DNA of 64,000 nt, taken from assembly GCA_964017185.1 (NCBI GenBank), contig OZ024869.1:6842501-6906500 (forward strand), given 5' to 3'. This DNA comes from Rugalucina vietnamica (taxonomy: Eukaryota; Mollusca; Bivalvia; Lucinida; Lucinidae). The position numbers and the translations under genes were made by a program. Numbering within the stretch: the stretch's first letter is position 1; each line of letters starts with the position of its first letter. The notes under the pieces were generated by a model. That model made no database searches, was not told where the DNA came from, and saw nothing but the letters and a program-made list of their open reading frames with translations. Positions 40,441 to 55,689 of the stretch are shown here, piece after piece.

Positions 40441-40444
40441 CATG

Positions 40445-42437
40445 TGGTTTGGATCAGGGAACTGTTATACCTGGAATTCGTACTTAATTATGGCGGAAAT
40501 TAGCACCTTTAGCAGCATGCTGTGTGCTCCATACACTTCAATGCAAAAAGACCAACAGTCGAGAGCCATTATCACCTAATTGTTATCGCCTTTGATCCCT
40601 GCACCGCGGTAGCTTCTTAAGAATTCCAGAACTTCGCCTGAATTTTATTACCGGAAATAAGAGTGCCGTATGCGCAAGTGTCACCACAGGGTGACACCTG
40701 TCTTCATGTATGCGCACTCAATGAAATTTAATTACGATTAAGTGTCTGAACCATAATTAAGATGATATGCGTAGATACAACTTCGGTGTTCGGTGGAATA
40801 AAGACGAAAAGCCTAGAACTGACATTTCTAATTTTCAAAAAAAGTGGTGTTTTTCTTTTAAAATTTAACATTGTTCCGACGCTTTGCGACAAATTTTCAT
40901 TTAATACTTACGTAGGACAAACTTTGCAATTTAATCTAATGAACCTCGCATTTATGCCGGGAAGTGCCGTATTGCTGTTTTATCGCATTTTAAAACATGG
41001 TTCTGTGGATTTTTGTGTCTTTATCCTGTTGAATACGATATGTACCACATAGACCTATCGCTGTTTTGGATTTCATTATGACGCATCCCGTACAATGTCT
41101 AATACATGAAAAAATAATATAAGACGAATATATATATTAATCGTAAATCGTTTAGTAAGAATATGTATGCCCGAGTTCGTTTAAAATTATGAGATTAAAC
41201 AGTCAAATAAGCTTGAAACCTTATAATTAACAATCTTTTTCAACAGTGGAGGTACTCCGTGAAATTTCGACACACGGCTATGTCGAGTGTTTGGTAATGT
41301 TTTGACAAAACAGTCCTACCAAAATGAATTTGAAATAAAGCAGACTGCTAGTTTGCAGTTTTTTTCTATGATAATGATGACGTGTACACACAGCCACTGC
41401 ATGTGTGTGACACGTGCAAACGAAAGCTTCAACGACATTACTAATTTATTTCTTATCTTTTCTATACATGTTTTTATTCTCATCAGCAACGAAAAGGAAC
41501 TAATTGAAATAAGGAATTATTTGAAGTACTGACAGAGCGAATGACGTCAATTTAATTAAAGTATGTTTCTGATTATTTTCGTTGTCAAAAATTAGTTTTC
41601 GACGCCAGAGCAAAAGTTTTTACATGTATCATGTTGCTCAGTCAATCGCTTTTGACAATTGAATGTGTATGCAACGTGCATGTATAACAAATTATTTTTT
41701 TTTTTTTTTCATTTCATGAAATCCGGGTAGTAACTGGTTGTCAGCACATGCATGTAAATGATAGTCTAAAACGGGAACCAGACAAGTAAATTATCCGCAG
41801 ATTTTGCTAATTGATGCCAAATAATAATGACACTTGACTCATTAAATGGTGTGGCGGTGCAGGAGATGGAACCTTTGATGTAATTGAGTACGAACTCCAG
41901 GTTAACAGCTCCCTGTTTGGATATAATCCTCAGATTAATTTTTGTCCCTTTTTTCGCAATTTGAACTAGCCAGTTTTTTGGCATTTTGACAATGAAAGTG
42001 AATGGACATTGGGTACCTTGTGTGCGCAACTCCTCCTACAGTTTAATGCCAATTCGTTTAATGGGGAACACGAATTTCCCACAAGAAGAGACAAGTCATT
42101 TTTTCAATGAGGTCATGTTGCTTACACAAATCAAAGGTGGTTGTACATTGACTACGTTGCCACGTGACGTTGATCGCATAAAACAATTTACAAATCGTTT
42201 ACGGTTGTCAAATTCAATAGCGATTCCCGGCGATGAACATTGCTCAGCCGCAATTTAAGATTTAGCTTCCTGAAATGCATCCACCGCATGCACTCGGCCA
42301 AGTCGACCTTTCAAAAATGTATGCATGGTTTTGCATAACTACAACTTAAAGACATTGTCGGTGCTAAATGGACACAAAGTTTAAATTTTCAGATTATATA
42401 CTTTTCAGATTATATACTAGTCAAAAGTACTAACCGG

Positions 42438-42479
<42 letters not shown>

Positions 42480-43470
42480 CAAATAAGTGCAGAACGAGGC
42501 GAAACACGTTGAAAATACCAAAGTTTCATTATGTAAAATGATGCTGTTAACATTATTCTACACATAAGCTGACAGATTGGATACTAATACATTGGACACT
42601 AATACATGTTGGGCTGCATTTTACAGAGAGGCTGGTAACTTTGCCCTGCATCGGAATCATGTGTTCGTGTGTTCACAAAATTAATGGTTTCACAACTGGA
42701 GCAGAGACGTCTGCTTGGTAACGCTGTGTGCGTTTAATTAATATTAAACTGATCATAACTCTCTTTGGAGTTTAATGCTGAAGTGAGATGCCATCCCAAA
42801 TAATTACTGATCCACCCCAAAAGCGGCCATTTCCTAATAGCTACAACACAAACGCCACGGTAACGTTCACTATGCCGTCTGTCGACCCTTGTGCGACGGT
42901 CAGGTCCTCGGAAATACAGTCCATTCATTGCGTCGCTGTCGAATTTAATGAGCTTTTGTACATGTATGCACTTGTATGTGTTCTGCGATGTCTTGTCGTA
43001 ATACGAAATGACACAATATATGGCCTGTGTGGTCGGATTCTAAATGCACGCGACCTGTTCCGTATTGTTTTGTCCATGGTGTGCCAGTCGAATGCAACTG
43101 TTGTCTTTTCGGCGTTGTTGCTCTTTTCTAGATTTCTGACGCTGTCTGGCGACCTTAAAATTGTAAGATCCGTGTTTAATTACATCATTTTACACCATGC
43201 AACCGTACACTGATAATGGTTTACTTGTCGCAAGTTCGTAACCCAGCACCTTGCTGAAGTACGTCAACTGCTCCTCGTTCTGTCATCGTTGTGCGCCGCG
43301 AGAATTTATGAACTGAATTGATGCGACTGCAATAGCATGGGCTCCACGTGCATTTTATTCCAAAATTAGATTGAAAGTTGTGCCGGTAAAACGTTTTTTT
43401 TTTTTTCTCTCTCTCTTACTTTTGGGCATTGGCCAGAATGTACGCTTTAAAATTTATGAAAACAAGAATC
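40445..43470. other. No recognisable gene
   Basis: Contains a partial dispersed repeat at 42011-42060 and a T-run at 42446-42479. Open frames of up to 141 codons (42788-43213) show no known domain. 42840-43330 has more CpG than its surroundings, so an unrecognised 5' exon is possible but unsupported. Confidence 0.45.
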
Positions 43471-43476
43471 GGAACA

Positions 43477-44044
43477 ATTTTTAAGACGAAATCTCAAAAA
43501 CTTTCCTGTAGAATGTAGAAAAACAGCATACATATCCCTGGTGCGCTCTATCTTGGATTACGGATCAATCGTTTGGGACCCTTATCTGAAACAGGATGTT
43601 GAAAAACTTGAAAAAGTACAAAAGCAAGCAGCCCGCTTTATTACAGGGGATTTTAGAACGCGAGAAGAGGGCTGTGTCACCGGCATGCTTCAGTCATTGG
43701 AACTATCATCCCTGGAAAATCGTCGCTCTTCAAACAGGCTTATATTCATGTTCAAGATAGTCGAGGGGTTAGTGCCGGCTATACCTCCTAGTGAATTCCT
43801 AAAACCCGTGAGAGAAAAACGCCAAGTGAAAGTGAAAAGATTTGAAAACTGTGAAACAACAAACATTCTAGATAGGCACACATCAAAAAACAACAGAAGC
43901 TTCGCAGTAGAGCATTGTAAAACTGAGCAGTTAAAACATTCATTCTTCGTCAGAACAGTCGTGGAGTGGAACCACCTGGATACAGCAACAGTGCGCTCAA
44001 AGACGGTTGAGAGCTTCAAACAGGCTCTCCCACATTATTACTAA
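43477..44044 (+). pseudogene. LINE polyprotein C-terminal fragment
   Basis: The open frame includes PVECRKTAYISLVRSILDYG and then IVWDPYLKQDVEKLEKVQKQ, the thumb-to-C-terminus signature of CR1/Jockey-like reverse transcriptases. It ends VESFKQALPHYY. There is no RT core and no upstream part. Confidence 0.85.
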
Positions 44045-44049
44045 ATGCG

Positions 44050-45185
44050 CTCTCTCCCCGGTGTGTTATGCTGAACAAGCCCTACACCGTAAAGATACAG
44101 ATACAGACAGATACAGAGATGACGAAGGAGCCATGGGGAAAAGCACACTTGTTGACCTACCCGGAGAAATCCCCGACTCAGTCGATGTCGTAGCTGTTAA
44201 AGATCTCTATTATCCATTAATTAGCGCTATATTTTCTGTTTCTACTTATCAGGCTTATTTCGAAATTCTATCGATCTGAAAATGCTGTCAACCGTTGCCA
44301 TGGGAACGTATAAACGTGAAGTATTGTTATCAGTAGGCGGCGTTTCGAGGCAGACGGCAGGTGAAATACAGGTATTAGCCAATCAATATCGAGAACTAAA
44401 ACTGCGAGATTCGTTAAGGTTCCTCAAAGCAAAATCGAGACATTTCTATTTCGTCTAGTCTGCGCGAGTCTGCTTGCAAAAATGCTTAATCCGAAATATT
44501 AAGAAACAGTCAAACGTAAAATTAAGTAAACCGGGTGGAGGAAAAACCCCATAACGAGCCCATATTTTTTTTCTCGATCGTATCTACATTTTTGTCGCAT
44601 ATACCAATGCTTTCCACTAGAAAATGTCGAATTGTGAAAAGTGTTCAAGTGTTTTCATCATGCGAAAGGATACCATTTTCATCAATGGGTAAGGGAAGGG
44701 AGTACCATACAGGGCCATATGTGTTCTGAATAAATTTCAGGTGAGTATTTGTTTGATGTTATGAAATTTAAATCAGTAATCGATATATTTCCGGGTACAT
44801 TTTATGTGCCAATAATAGTCGTTTATCACTCAACAGTGAACCTGAAACGACATGAATTGTTATCGGAATTGATCTGACAAATTATTGTATGTAACAAAAC
44901 AAGATCTGATCTTTCATATTGTCGCAGAAATCTCATAGAAACGAAATAATTACGGTAAGACTCTTGAGACCTTTAAACCGTCATGATAATATAAAATTAT
45001 AGACTTTCGTATATCTGTAAAATGTAAAGAAAACTAGATAATATAGTTTGGCGTTCGTTGCCAGTTTGTAAAGGTCACTGATGATGGTTCATTATCCGAA
45101 ATTGCGCAAATCACTCTTCCTTATTTCAAACAAAGGATCTTTATCTATATTTTATTATTTGTTAGTTAATATTTCAATAAAACAG
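44050..45185. other. No gene seen
   Basis: The first ~60 bases are probably the LINE tail (ACAGATACAGACAGATACAG). The remainder is unassigned. Confidence 0.45.
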
Positions 45186-46940
<1,755 letters not shown>

Positions 46941-46942
46941 GC

Positions 46943-47453
46943 GCATCTATGGTGGCATATAGGTGCCATCCACATAACGAGTTAGTATCACGTTAATTTT
47001 AGTTTTTAAGTCGACTTATAACGTGTTGGCGCGATACTATCTAGTCTTCCGGTAAATAAAATTTTATCTGCTATTGGACATTATTCCGCTCTTAAGCGCC
47101 ATCTCGTTAATGAGATAGTGACTTGTTAGCTCTAGTTTTTATGTCGACTTAGGATGAATGGTTCTTATACAATCTTGACTTCCTGTCATCCTAAGTCGAC
47201 ATAAAACTAGAGCTAACGAGTTACTATCTCGTTACTGTCATCCTAAGTCGACATAAAACTAGAGCTAACGAGTTACTATCTCGTTAACAAAATGGCACTT
47301 AAGAGCGGAATCATGTCAAATAGCAGATACAATTTTATTTACCGGAAGACTAGATAGTATCGCACCAACACGTTATAAGTCGACTTAGAAACTTAAATTA
47401 ACGTGATACTAACTTATTATGAGGATGGCACCTATATGCCACCATACGCATCT
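46943..47453. mobile_element. Long hairpin (foldback) element
   Basis: Arms of about 240 bp are complementary from GCATCTATGGTGGCATATAG at the left to its inverse at the right, folding at about 47187. Each arm carries GTCGACTTA and ACTAGAGCTAAC motifs. The right arm holds a ~53-bp tandem duplication (47186-47286). Non-coding. Confidence 0.88.
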
Positions 47454-47653
47454 GTTACAAATCTTCGTTTTTGTCTTTGGCGATCAAGGAGATAAAGCCA
47501 AGCGCTTGCAAAGAGGCATGGAAAGCGTCTTCATGATTTTGGGTTAATACAAAACATTTTTTTTTTTTGGACGGAAACATTTTTACTTTCGGATTCAAGC
47601 CGTTTCTTCCCAAGGTTGTTTCGGTCCAGTTTGTTTGAAGAAAAAAAAAACAA

Positions 47654-47800
47654 CACTAGTATGGTGGAATGGGTGTACCCTTAGAGGGTAGGGTAGGGAG
47701 GAATTCTTGTACAGGAGGATGGTTCACTAATAGGGTGGGTGTATCCTAGGAGCTAAGGTAGTGTGGAACCCTGGTAAGTTAGGGTAGTACAAGGCGCCGT
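47654..47800 (+). repeat. Degenerate AGGGTAGGGTA/ACTAGTA repeat, block 1
   Basis: GGGTGTACCCTTAGAGGGTA-type units. Related to 48830-48985. Confidence 0.7.
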
Positions 47801-48829
47801 TTTACCCTAATATATTCCTGTATTGTATTGCAGTTAAGGCGTTTATGTGCGGATGAATTCACTGTTAAAAAGATCGTTTGCAGGGAATTCGCCAAGGTTC
47901 AATTTTCTTACAGTTTCTCTTTATGGTAAAAAAAAAATTAAAGCCGTTGTCAGGCGTTTGCCAAGGAGCGATTTTCTTACAGTTTCTCTTTATTGTAAAA
48001 TTGAGAACAATTAATGTTAATTATCTTTTTCATATTTAAAACTGACAGAACAGGTTTTCTAATAGAAAGCATAATGTGTTTACGAACCGTGTCGGCTGCG
48101 TGTATATTCACGAGTGATAATTGCCATTTCAGTAATTTTTAGACGGACACAATCCACCGCTTGCGAAGCGTGGATGACACATTGTTTTCTTAAGATTAGC
48201 CATAAAAGTTGTGAAAATAAGCCAAAAGCACTAGGGGATTATCGATAGACCATAACGAGACGGTAAACACAGGCTGCTGTAGGCTATTTGTGACAACTGT
48301 TACGCAACGTTGCTCACTTTCGACGGCGACACAAACCACAGATTTTTTTAAGCATTGGGACACCTATATCTTGTATAATTCTATCCGATCAGAAAATGCA
48401 TTTGTGCTTTCTCGATTAAGAACGGCGAATTAAAATAATTGTAAATAAGGAATCGGCAATGACACTTGTCCGCGTTAAATATCCGGGTGCGCCAATAAGT
48501 CAAAAGCGGAACAGCAACATTAGCGTGGTGTTATGGACGGTGTTATTTTCACATTAAATCGTTGTAGATCTTTTTTAATTGATTAAAATATTGAAACAAG
48601 CAAAATTTCACTTTTGTTTATTCCATTTTACAAGGACTCCGGGATAAACCGCCAATTTGCTCGATTAAGCAAATTAACACGCCGTATAGGCGCTTTTCCC
48701 CACCCACAAAAACTACATGAACTTTGATCAGCCTGGTCCGACTCAGTAGATTTGCATTACGCGCTTCAACTATAACGCGCTTGCGACTTGTGGACCCCGA
48801 CCAGCGCCTTATAACGGGTCTGAAGTGTA

Positions 48830-48985
48830 CACTAGTAGGGTGGGATGCGTGTACCCTGAGAGGGTAGGGTATGGAGGAACCCTAGTAGGGCATGATGGTT
48901 CACTAGTAGTAGGAGTACCCTAGGAGATAACGATAGGGGAAACCCTAGTAGGGTATGGTGGTACACTAGTAGAGTGGATGGCAAT
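48830..48985 (+). repeat. Degenerate AGGGTA/ACTAGTAGG repeat, block 2
   Basis: Units of about 50 bp contain ACTAGTAGGGT and GTACCCTGAGAGGGTAGGG. It lies about 1.2 kb from block 1. Confidence 0.7.
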
Positions 48986-49150
48986 CGCTGAAAGGTGAAT
49001 TGAGGATCTGTCAACAGGACAACAATTCTGTAATACTCCATTGTTGGTGGTGTTCTCATGGACCTGAATTGTTATTAGCTGTAAAAGTCATGGAATAAAT
49101 GATATAAGGTCGAAACCGCCTGAAAGATGTATCCAGCAAAGATTCCGGGA

Positions 49151-50346
49151 CATCTCGGCCCATAACAAACTCGGCCCATGACAAACTCGGCCCTTGACAA
49201 ACTCGGCCCATGACAAACTCGGCCACCAATTCTAGGACTATGCCAAATCGGCCAATACAAACTCAGCCCCTATCTATAGACTATGGCTACCTAATTTCAG
49301 AGTATTATAGGAAGTTATAAACAGTGATTTGATAGAAAATATCATTTTTAGTATTTTGAAGATGATGCATATTAGCAACTCTAGGTTGCTTTCCAATCCA
49401 TAATCTCAATGAATTATGATTGATATTAAGAATTGCAGCCCTAACAAACCATTTCAAGTAAGTATATAGTTTGTCATTATGCTTAGTTTATTATCGATGG
49501 TGGGTATAGTTGAAAGAAAGAAGAAAAAATGAAAGAAACGGTAGTGAGTAAGTAAAAGAAAGTAAGTCAATAAAAAAGAATGATCATTGTCTATGTTTTG
49601 TCACACCTGGCCAGTAATTAGACAATGACAGTATTTGTTTGGATGAAGAACTCAGTCAATTATACTAAACAAACAATTACTGAACAAACCAATATAATGA
49701 TAATTGGTTTACTTGAATGACTTAAATTGTTAATGTGATTCAATGACAAAACACAAAATTAAATTTTATCGTATCCTTTTTTATTTCTACCTTCTTCCCT
49801 TCTTTTTGTTGAATACATCTGTTATAGAATCATGGTGAAAACTTAATTTTCTAGTCTTATAAAAAAAGATAAGTCCATCGAAGTCCATTAAAGTTTTTGA
49901 AGTTTATGAGACGCGATTTTCAAAACAATCTGCAACTGGTCGTAATAGAAAATATTTTGCCAAAAACACTGTTAATAAATTTTTCTCACATTTTAAAATA
50001 AATATATGACTCTAACTTAACGTCCTCAATTGTTTCTAAAATGAAAAAGAATACCACATTTTAAATCAACACAAGTCAAGTAAAACAAGTCAAGTATACT
50101 CATATAAAGATGGGTATATAAATAATAAGAGAAGTGTATGCAGACTTTGCAATTTGTTTTTATCAACACTTGTATAATATATTCGTATATTCCTTTAATC
50201 ATACTATAAAATCCATACTGTACCAGTATTATAAGTAGAGGCCGAGTTGGATATGGGCCGAGTTTGTCATAGGCCGAGTTTGTATGGGCCGAGTTTGTTA
50301 TGGGCCGAGTTTGTCATGGTCCGAGTTTGTTATGGGCCGAGTTGTC
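49151..50346. mobile_element. Element with inverted arrays of 16-bp repeats at both ends
   Basis: The left end (49151-49267) has about seven CTCGGCCCATGACAAA units. The right end (50238-50346) has about six of the inverse, GGGCCGAGTTTGTCAT. The 970-bp interior is AT-rich and non-coding. The unit arrays act as composite terminal inverted repeats. Confidence 0.78.
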
Positions 50347-50799
50347 CAGTTACCTCCAGCAAAGTTCGAAACGTCTACGAAACAATTTCGTTTCGCTCAA
50401 AAAACAATAACAAGTTTTGATAAGTTTAACCTCGTTTTCGGACTTACTTTCACTTTCCACCTACGTGAATGGAGAGCTCACGAAACTCATAATTTTTACT
50501 TGTTTAATGGAATTGTCAGTCAAAAGTAAGTAAATTATGATGTTTTGTATGTTGTATTCAAATTAGCAATAGCAATATTTCTGGCTTATTCTGCGTAGAA
50601 GTTGAGATAGATTTGAAATTGAGCGTTCGCCCGATCGCAAATTAGTATTGTCTTGCCTTGTATCGTAATGTTCCCCCGTCGATTTATCGATGCACCTCGT
50701 TTTAACCCCGAGAAAGGATATTACCACCACCAAAGTGACCAGACCCCAATGATAGAACTACACTGTCTGCCACCAACCATCACCTTGACATATTTACTG

Positions 50800-50960
50800 T
50801 ATTCCTATCACTGAGGTTGTTGTTTTTGGAGAAGAGAAGCCAGTCAAATGCTGAGCACCAAGTAAGGTAGCCACTGATACCATTTTTAAAGTCTTTGGTA
50901 TGACCCAGCTGGTATTGAACGCACAAACTCCCACTTCCAAAGCCAATGCTGTAACCATTA
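50800..50960 (-). mobile_element. SINE-like fragment
   Basis: On the minus strand GCGTTCAATACCAGCTGGGT resembles a B-box region followed by a SINE body. It is weak. Confidence 0.35.
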
Positions 50961-51639
50961 TGCCAGATGAGAGTCTGGTATTTCGACAGGAACATCATAA
51001 TAGAAAATACAACCCACAGGTAAAGCTATGTTGTACAGTGGTATACATATATTTTTGTATTTTTGCTTTAAGACAGATTATGGGTGATGCAGCTCTAGTG
51101 CATACCCACAATCTATTTTTTTGAGCAAAGTTAGAAAAATATCAGTTTTTTTCACGCATGTTTTCCCGGTTGCCAAAAAAAAAAAAGTGGCCTCATCTGT
51201 TTTTTGGCGAAAAAAAAAAAAAAAAAAAAAACCTGCCTGCCTCATCTGTTTTTTCCAAAAAGTGCTTGAGAAACAATTGTATTTTTTTTTTTGGCCTAAA
51301 ATGGTTTCTTTTGAGCTATAGACTATTTGATTCGCCATTGTCGAGTTTGGTTCGCCATTGTCTAATGCGGGCGGTATCATATCAACAGAGTTATCTCCCA
51401 TTAGGAAATTGAATGAACTAAAATTATTATTTTCCTGTATAGCTGAGATATGTTACATGTTCTTAGTACAAAATAGAATAACATTCCCATGGTCGTCTTT
51501 GAAATAATAGCGTTTGACCTCTTAGTGGTTCGCCATTGTCGAGTCCACTGTATCTATCTTCGTATACTGCCATACGCCCTCACGGACATTCTAGGTTTAT
51601 CTTGTAAACTATATTAGATATATTGTTGAATAGAGAAGA

Positions 51640-53395
51640 TATCTACTTTATTTTATTAGATATCTATTATAAAGAAGATATTTTATATACCCAGGCTTAT
51701 ATAGCAATTAAGATATCTTTTTTTTATTATATTAGATTTCTTAAAATATGCAAGATAACTTATACAGTATGTACATAAGAGATCTTTTTAGCTATATATA
51801 AGATATTTTATTTGTTAAAGTAGATATCTAAATTGAGAATTAAGAGATCTCAATTGATATATTAGATATCTTATTTGTAAAAAAGTATATATGCTATCTT
51901 AATTAGTAATATAGATATCTGATAAAGCAATTAAGATATCCTATTTGTTAATAAGATATCTTTTGTAAATAAAATTAGATATCTTTGATGTTTTTTGTAA
52001 ATAAGCATATGAGCAAATTAGCATATGAGGTATCTACAATAGTATATTATATATCTATTTATCTAACATATCTTTAACATCTTTAACAATTAAGATATCT
52101 TTGTAAGCATATTAGATATCTTAATTACATTCACAAATAAGATATCTAGTATCCTATATTAGATATCTTATTTAGTTCAACAAATAAGATAACTTATTTA
52201 GCATATAAGATATCTTATTTATTTCACCCAATCACAGTCAGTTTCTTTTACTTATATAAGCTATCTACCATGTCAATACAGATATCTTATTTATAGCTTT
52301 AATTAAGATGTCTTATATATTAATTCAGATATCTGAATTATTAATTCAGATATCTGAAATATTAATAAAGATATCTTATTTCCGAATTTAAATATCTAAG
52401 TAACTAAATAACTATCTGTCATTATAAATAAGATATCTTATTTACCAATTCAGATATCTAATTTGTTATATAAGATATCTTATTTGCTAATTAAGATTTC
52501 TAGTTTAGCAATAAAGATGTCTTATTTACCAAAGTAGATATCTTGATTCATCTTGTAAAGAATATATCTTAGTTAGGTATAGTAGATATCTTATTTATTT
52601 AGATATCTTAATTATCATACAATATATCTTATATGCTGTATAAAATATCTTAATTGTGGAATTAAATAAGATCTTATTTAGCATGTATCATGGGATTAAA
52701 TAAGATATCTTATTTAGCATGTTAGATATCTTCTTTACTTGGTATAAGGTATCTTATTTAGGATATAAGAATGATGTTCTATTTCATAAAGAAAAATCTT
52801 ATGTCCTAATTAAGATATCTTATTTTTGCTATTAAGATATCTAATGAGCATAATAGATATCTAATAAGCATAATAAATAGGAAAACTGCTTGCTATTTGT
52901 TTTACTATGTATTCCAGAGAACAGATACCTGAACTATTATAGTAGACCTGAATTATTATAGTAGACATCTTGTTTAATAATAAAATTAAAATAAGGCATC
53001 TACTTTATTTTATTGGATATCTTCTATAAAGAAAATATCTTAATTACCAATTAAGATATCTTTTTATGTTATCAGATATCTAAAATGTTAAATAAGATAC
53101 CTAATATAGTATATCAGATATCCTTTTTACTAAACAAGGTATATAAATTGTTTTATTAGCAGTGATTAGATATCAAAAATGGCAAATAAGATTCTATATT
53201 GGTGTATTAGATATCTTGTTTGTAAAACTATATAAGCTTTTATATTAAATAAACTAGATATATGATATAGCAATTAAGATATCTTATTTGTCATTTTAGA
53301 TATCTTTTATGGCAAATTAGATATCTTATAAATTAAAGTAGATATCTGTTATATTTTCCTAAATAAAATATCTTATTTATTTAGCATATAAAACA
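51640..53395. repeat. AGATATCT palindrome field, left part
   Basis: Dozens of AGATATCT, GATATCTTA or TAAGATATC motifs recur at irregular spacing of about 15-60 bp in AT-rich DNA, often as AAGATATCTTATTT. There is no fixed period and no coding frame. Confidence 0.85.
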
Positions 53396-53397
53396 GC

Positions 53398-54448
53398 ATG
53401 TTGATTGATTGATTGATATTTATTCGGTAAAATCAACACATACATACATATATAGAAACATAAAAAGTATAAAGCACATTATCTATCACAGTTAATTGTT
53501 ATGAATAAATCAATCTTAAATATACATAAAGACATTTTATAAATCAATCTAAAATGTATAAATAAACATTTTTGAAAAACACTATTTATAAATTAATATA
53601 AAAAATATAAATAGACATTTTTTGAAAAACGTCACTGTATAAAAAAATAATAGTTTGCTAAAAATAACAAGTTAAAGAGGCAAATTTAGATAAATTTAGA
53701 TACCCTAGTTATAAAAAAAATTATCACAGCATGATCATGTCTCATACTCCCGGACCAAGGGAGTGTAGCAAAGCGTCACGTCAAGCTTCTTCGCCTACAC
53801 CCACCGTCTCTGGAAGTGACCAAGCCTGGTGCCGCCAGCAGAACGGTGCCCAAGTGTGTGAGACATGAAAAAAAAATGGTTATGTATGAGTGTTGAAGTA
53901 ACCCAGGATAGCCCATGAAAGCCCAGAGGCTTATTTCCAATTTGGGGTCCTGATGGTTAGATCCAAGACTACCAAGAAGCGAAAAAAAAAAAAAAAAATA
54001 AAAAATAAATAAAATGAATCCTAAGTTTATATTCCAAGTACTGAAAAGCCAATTAATAGTATATGAAATGATCTGTTTCCATAAGTTTCAGTTGGGTTCT
54101 AAGGTATTGTTTTGCAGCACTTTTGAATCCATTGAAACTGCGCTTTTGTTTGACATCTAAGGGTAGAGAATTCCAATCTTTAATCGCATTATAATAGAAA
54201 GTTGTTGCTGCTGCACCACATACAGAAGGTAATACAAAATTTTCAATGCTATTCCTAGTGAAATGATGATGAACCTCCGAGGTTTTGATAAAATGTTCAG
54301 ACATGTATGACGGCCCAGTTTCATTGTAAATTTTGTGTACATGACTCAATCGTAATTGTTTAACCCTAAAATCGACATTTAACATTTTCAGACTATCAAG
54401 TTCCGAAAAGCCAATGTGTGATCGAGGGCCAAGATTTTTTATGAAGCG
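53398..54448 (-). mobile_element. LINE 3' fragment inserted in the palindrome field
   Basis: On the minus strand an open frame (about 54445-54053) includes FYYNAIKDWNSLPLDVKQKR, a LINE C-terminus. A 3' tail of ~650 bases ends in an (ATCA)n microsatellite at 53401-53417. The field continues on both sides, so the LINE entered it later. Confidence 0.8.
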
Positions 54449-55330
54449 CACAGATAGATATCTTGATTGACATATCAGATATCTTACATGACATTTTATC
54501 TCTTTATTATAAACATCCACAAATAAGATATCTAACATGCTAATGAAGTTATCTTATTTGATTAATAAGATATTTTATATGCTTAAGTAGATATATCCAA
54601 TATTAGATACATGTATCTTATTAGGTTTAATAAATAAGACATCTTATTTTGATATCTTATTTTTTTACCCAATCACTATGGGTTTCTTTTACTTATGCAT
54701 GTATAAGATATCTACTTTGTCAATAAATATATCTTATTTATGGCAATAATTAAGACATTTATTAAATCAGACATCTTATTTCCTATTTAAGATATTAAAT
54801 TTACTAAAAAAGATATCTTATTTACCTTTACAAATAAGATATCTTTATTACAAATTCTGATATTTATTTGCTATGTCATATATATCAATTTGTCAATTTA
54901 GATATCTAGTACATGTATAACATATATAAACACATCTAATAATATATCTTATTTATGGCAATAATTAAGACATTTATTAAATCAGACATCTTATTTCCTA
55001 TTTAAGATATTAAATTTACTAAAAAAGATATCTTATTTACCTTTACAAATAAGATATCTTTATTACAAATTCTGATATTTATTTGCTATGTCATATATAT
55101 CAATTTGTCAATTTAGATATCTAGTACATGTATAACATATATAAACACATCTAATTTAGCTAAAAAGATCAACATTTTAGAAATCTAATATAATAAAAAA
55201 AATATCTTTATTGTATGTAAGATGGCTTGGTTATGGCAGATATCTAAGAAAATAAAGAAGAAGATATATATTAAAAAAATAAGATCTTATTTATAAACAA
55301 GACACCTTTAGTAGTAAATCAGATATCTGT
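54449..55330. repeat. AGATATCT palindrome field, right part
   Basis: The same motif continues with somewhat lower density. Includes the exact 215-bp duplication listed separately. Confidence 0.82.
54726..55155 (+). repeat. 215-bp tandem duplication
   Basis: 54726-54940 and 54941-55155 read identically as far as I can check. Confidence 0.92.
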
Positions 55331-55455
55331 TTCTTTTTCGAGTAAATAAAGTAAAATGGCTTGCCATAAAATTGTACCCTATGGTTTACTGCTTTTGGTG
55401 GGCTTATCATTTGGTTAGTATATCTTGTTGCCAGCTACATAGCAAAAACAATAAA

Positions 55456-55686
55456 TGAGCCATCATGTGGGAAAACCATCAATGTGGTTTCCGAACAGGT
55501 CCGACACAAACCGGCCTGTACAAGCACAGAAGATGGCTAGAGGCTGGAAATTTTGGATTTAGAAAGTAGAGGAATTGTACTATCCGTGTAGTGAAAACAA
55601 AGGCGCTGATCAGCTTTGCGGTTACCGCGAAGCTGATCTGCGTCTTTGTTTTCGCATATGCAGATTGTTGGGTTTCATGAGGCTCA
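55456..55686 (-). mobile_element. GAGCC-type MITE, copy 11
   Basis: Starts TGAGCCATCATGTGGGAAAACC, with the internal GCGGTTACCGCGAAGCTGATC, and ends TTTCATGAGGCTCA. Confidence 0.85.
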
Positions 55687-55689
55687 AAT

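Noticed and set aside
42788-43213. A 141-codon frame in a CpG-richer patch
   Set aside because: No domain, no splice context and no repeat of its pattern. Kept only as a remark in the unassigned region.
51078-51412. Open frames with Lys/Phe runs
   Set aside because: Created by A-runs at 51177-51230 and T-runs nearby.
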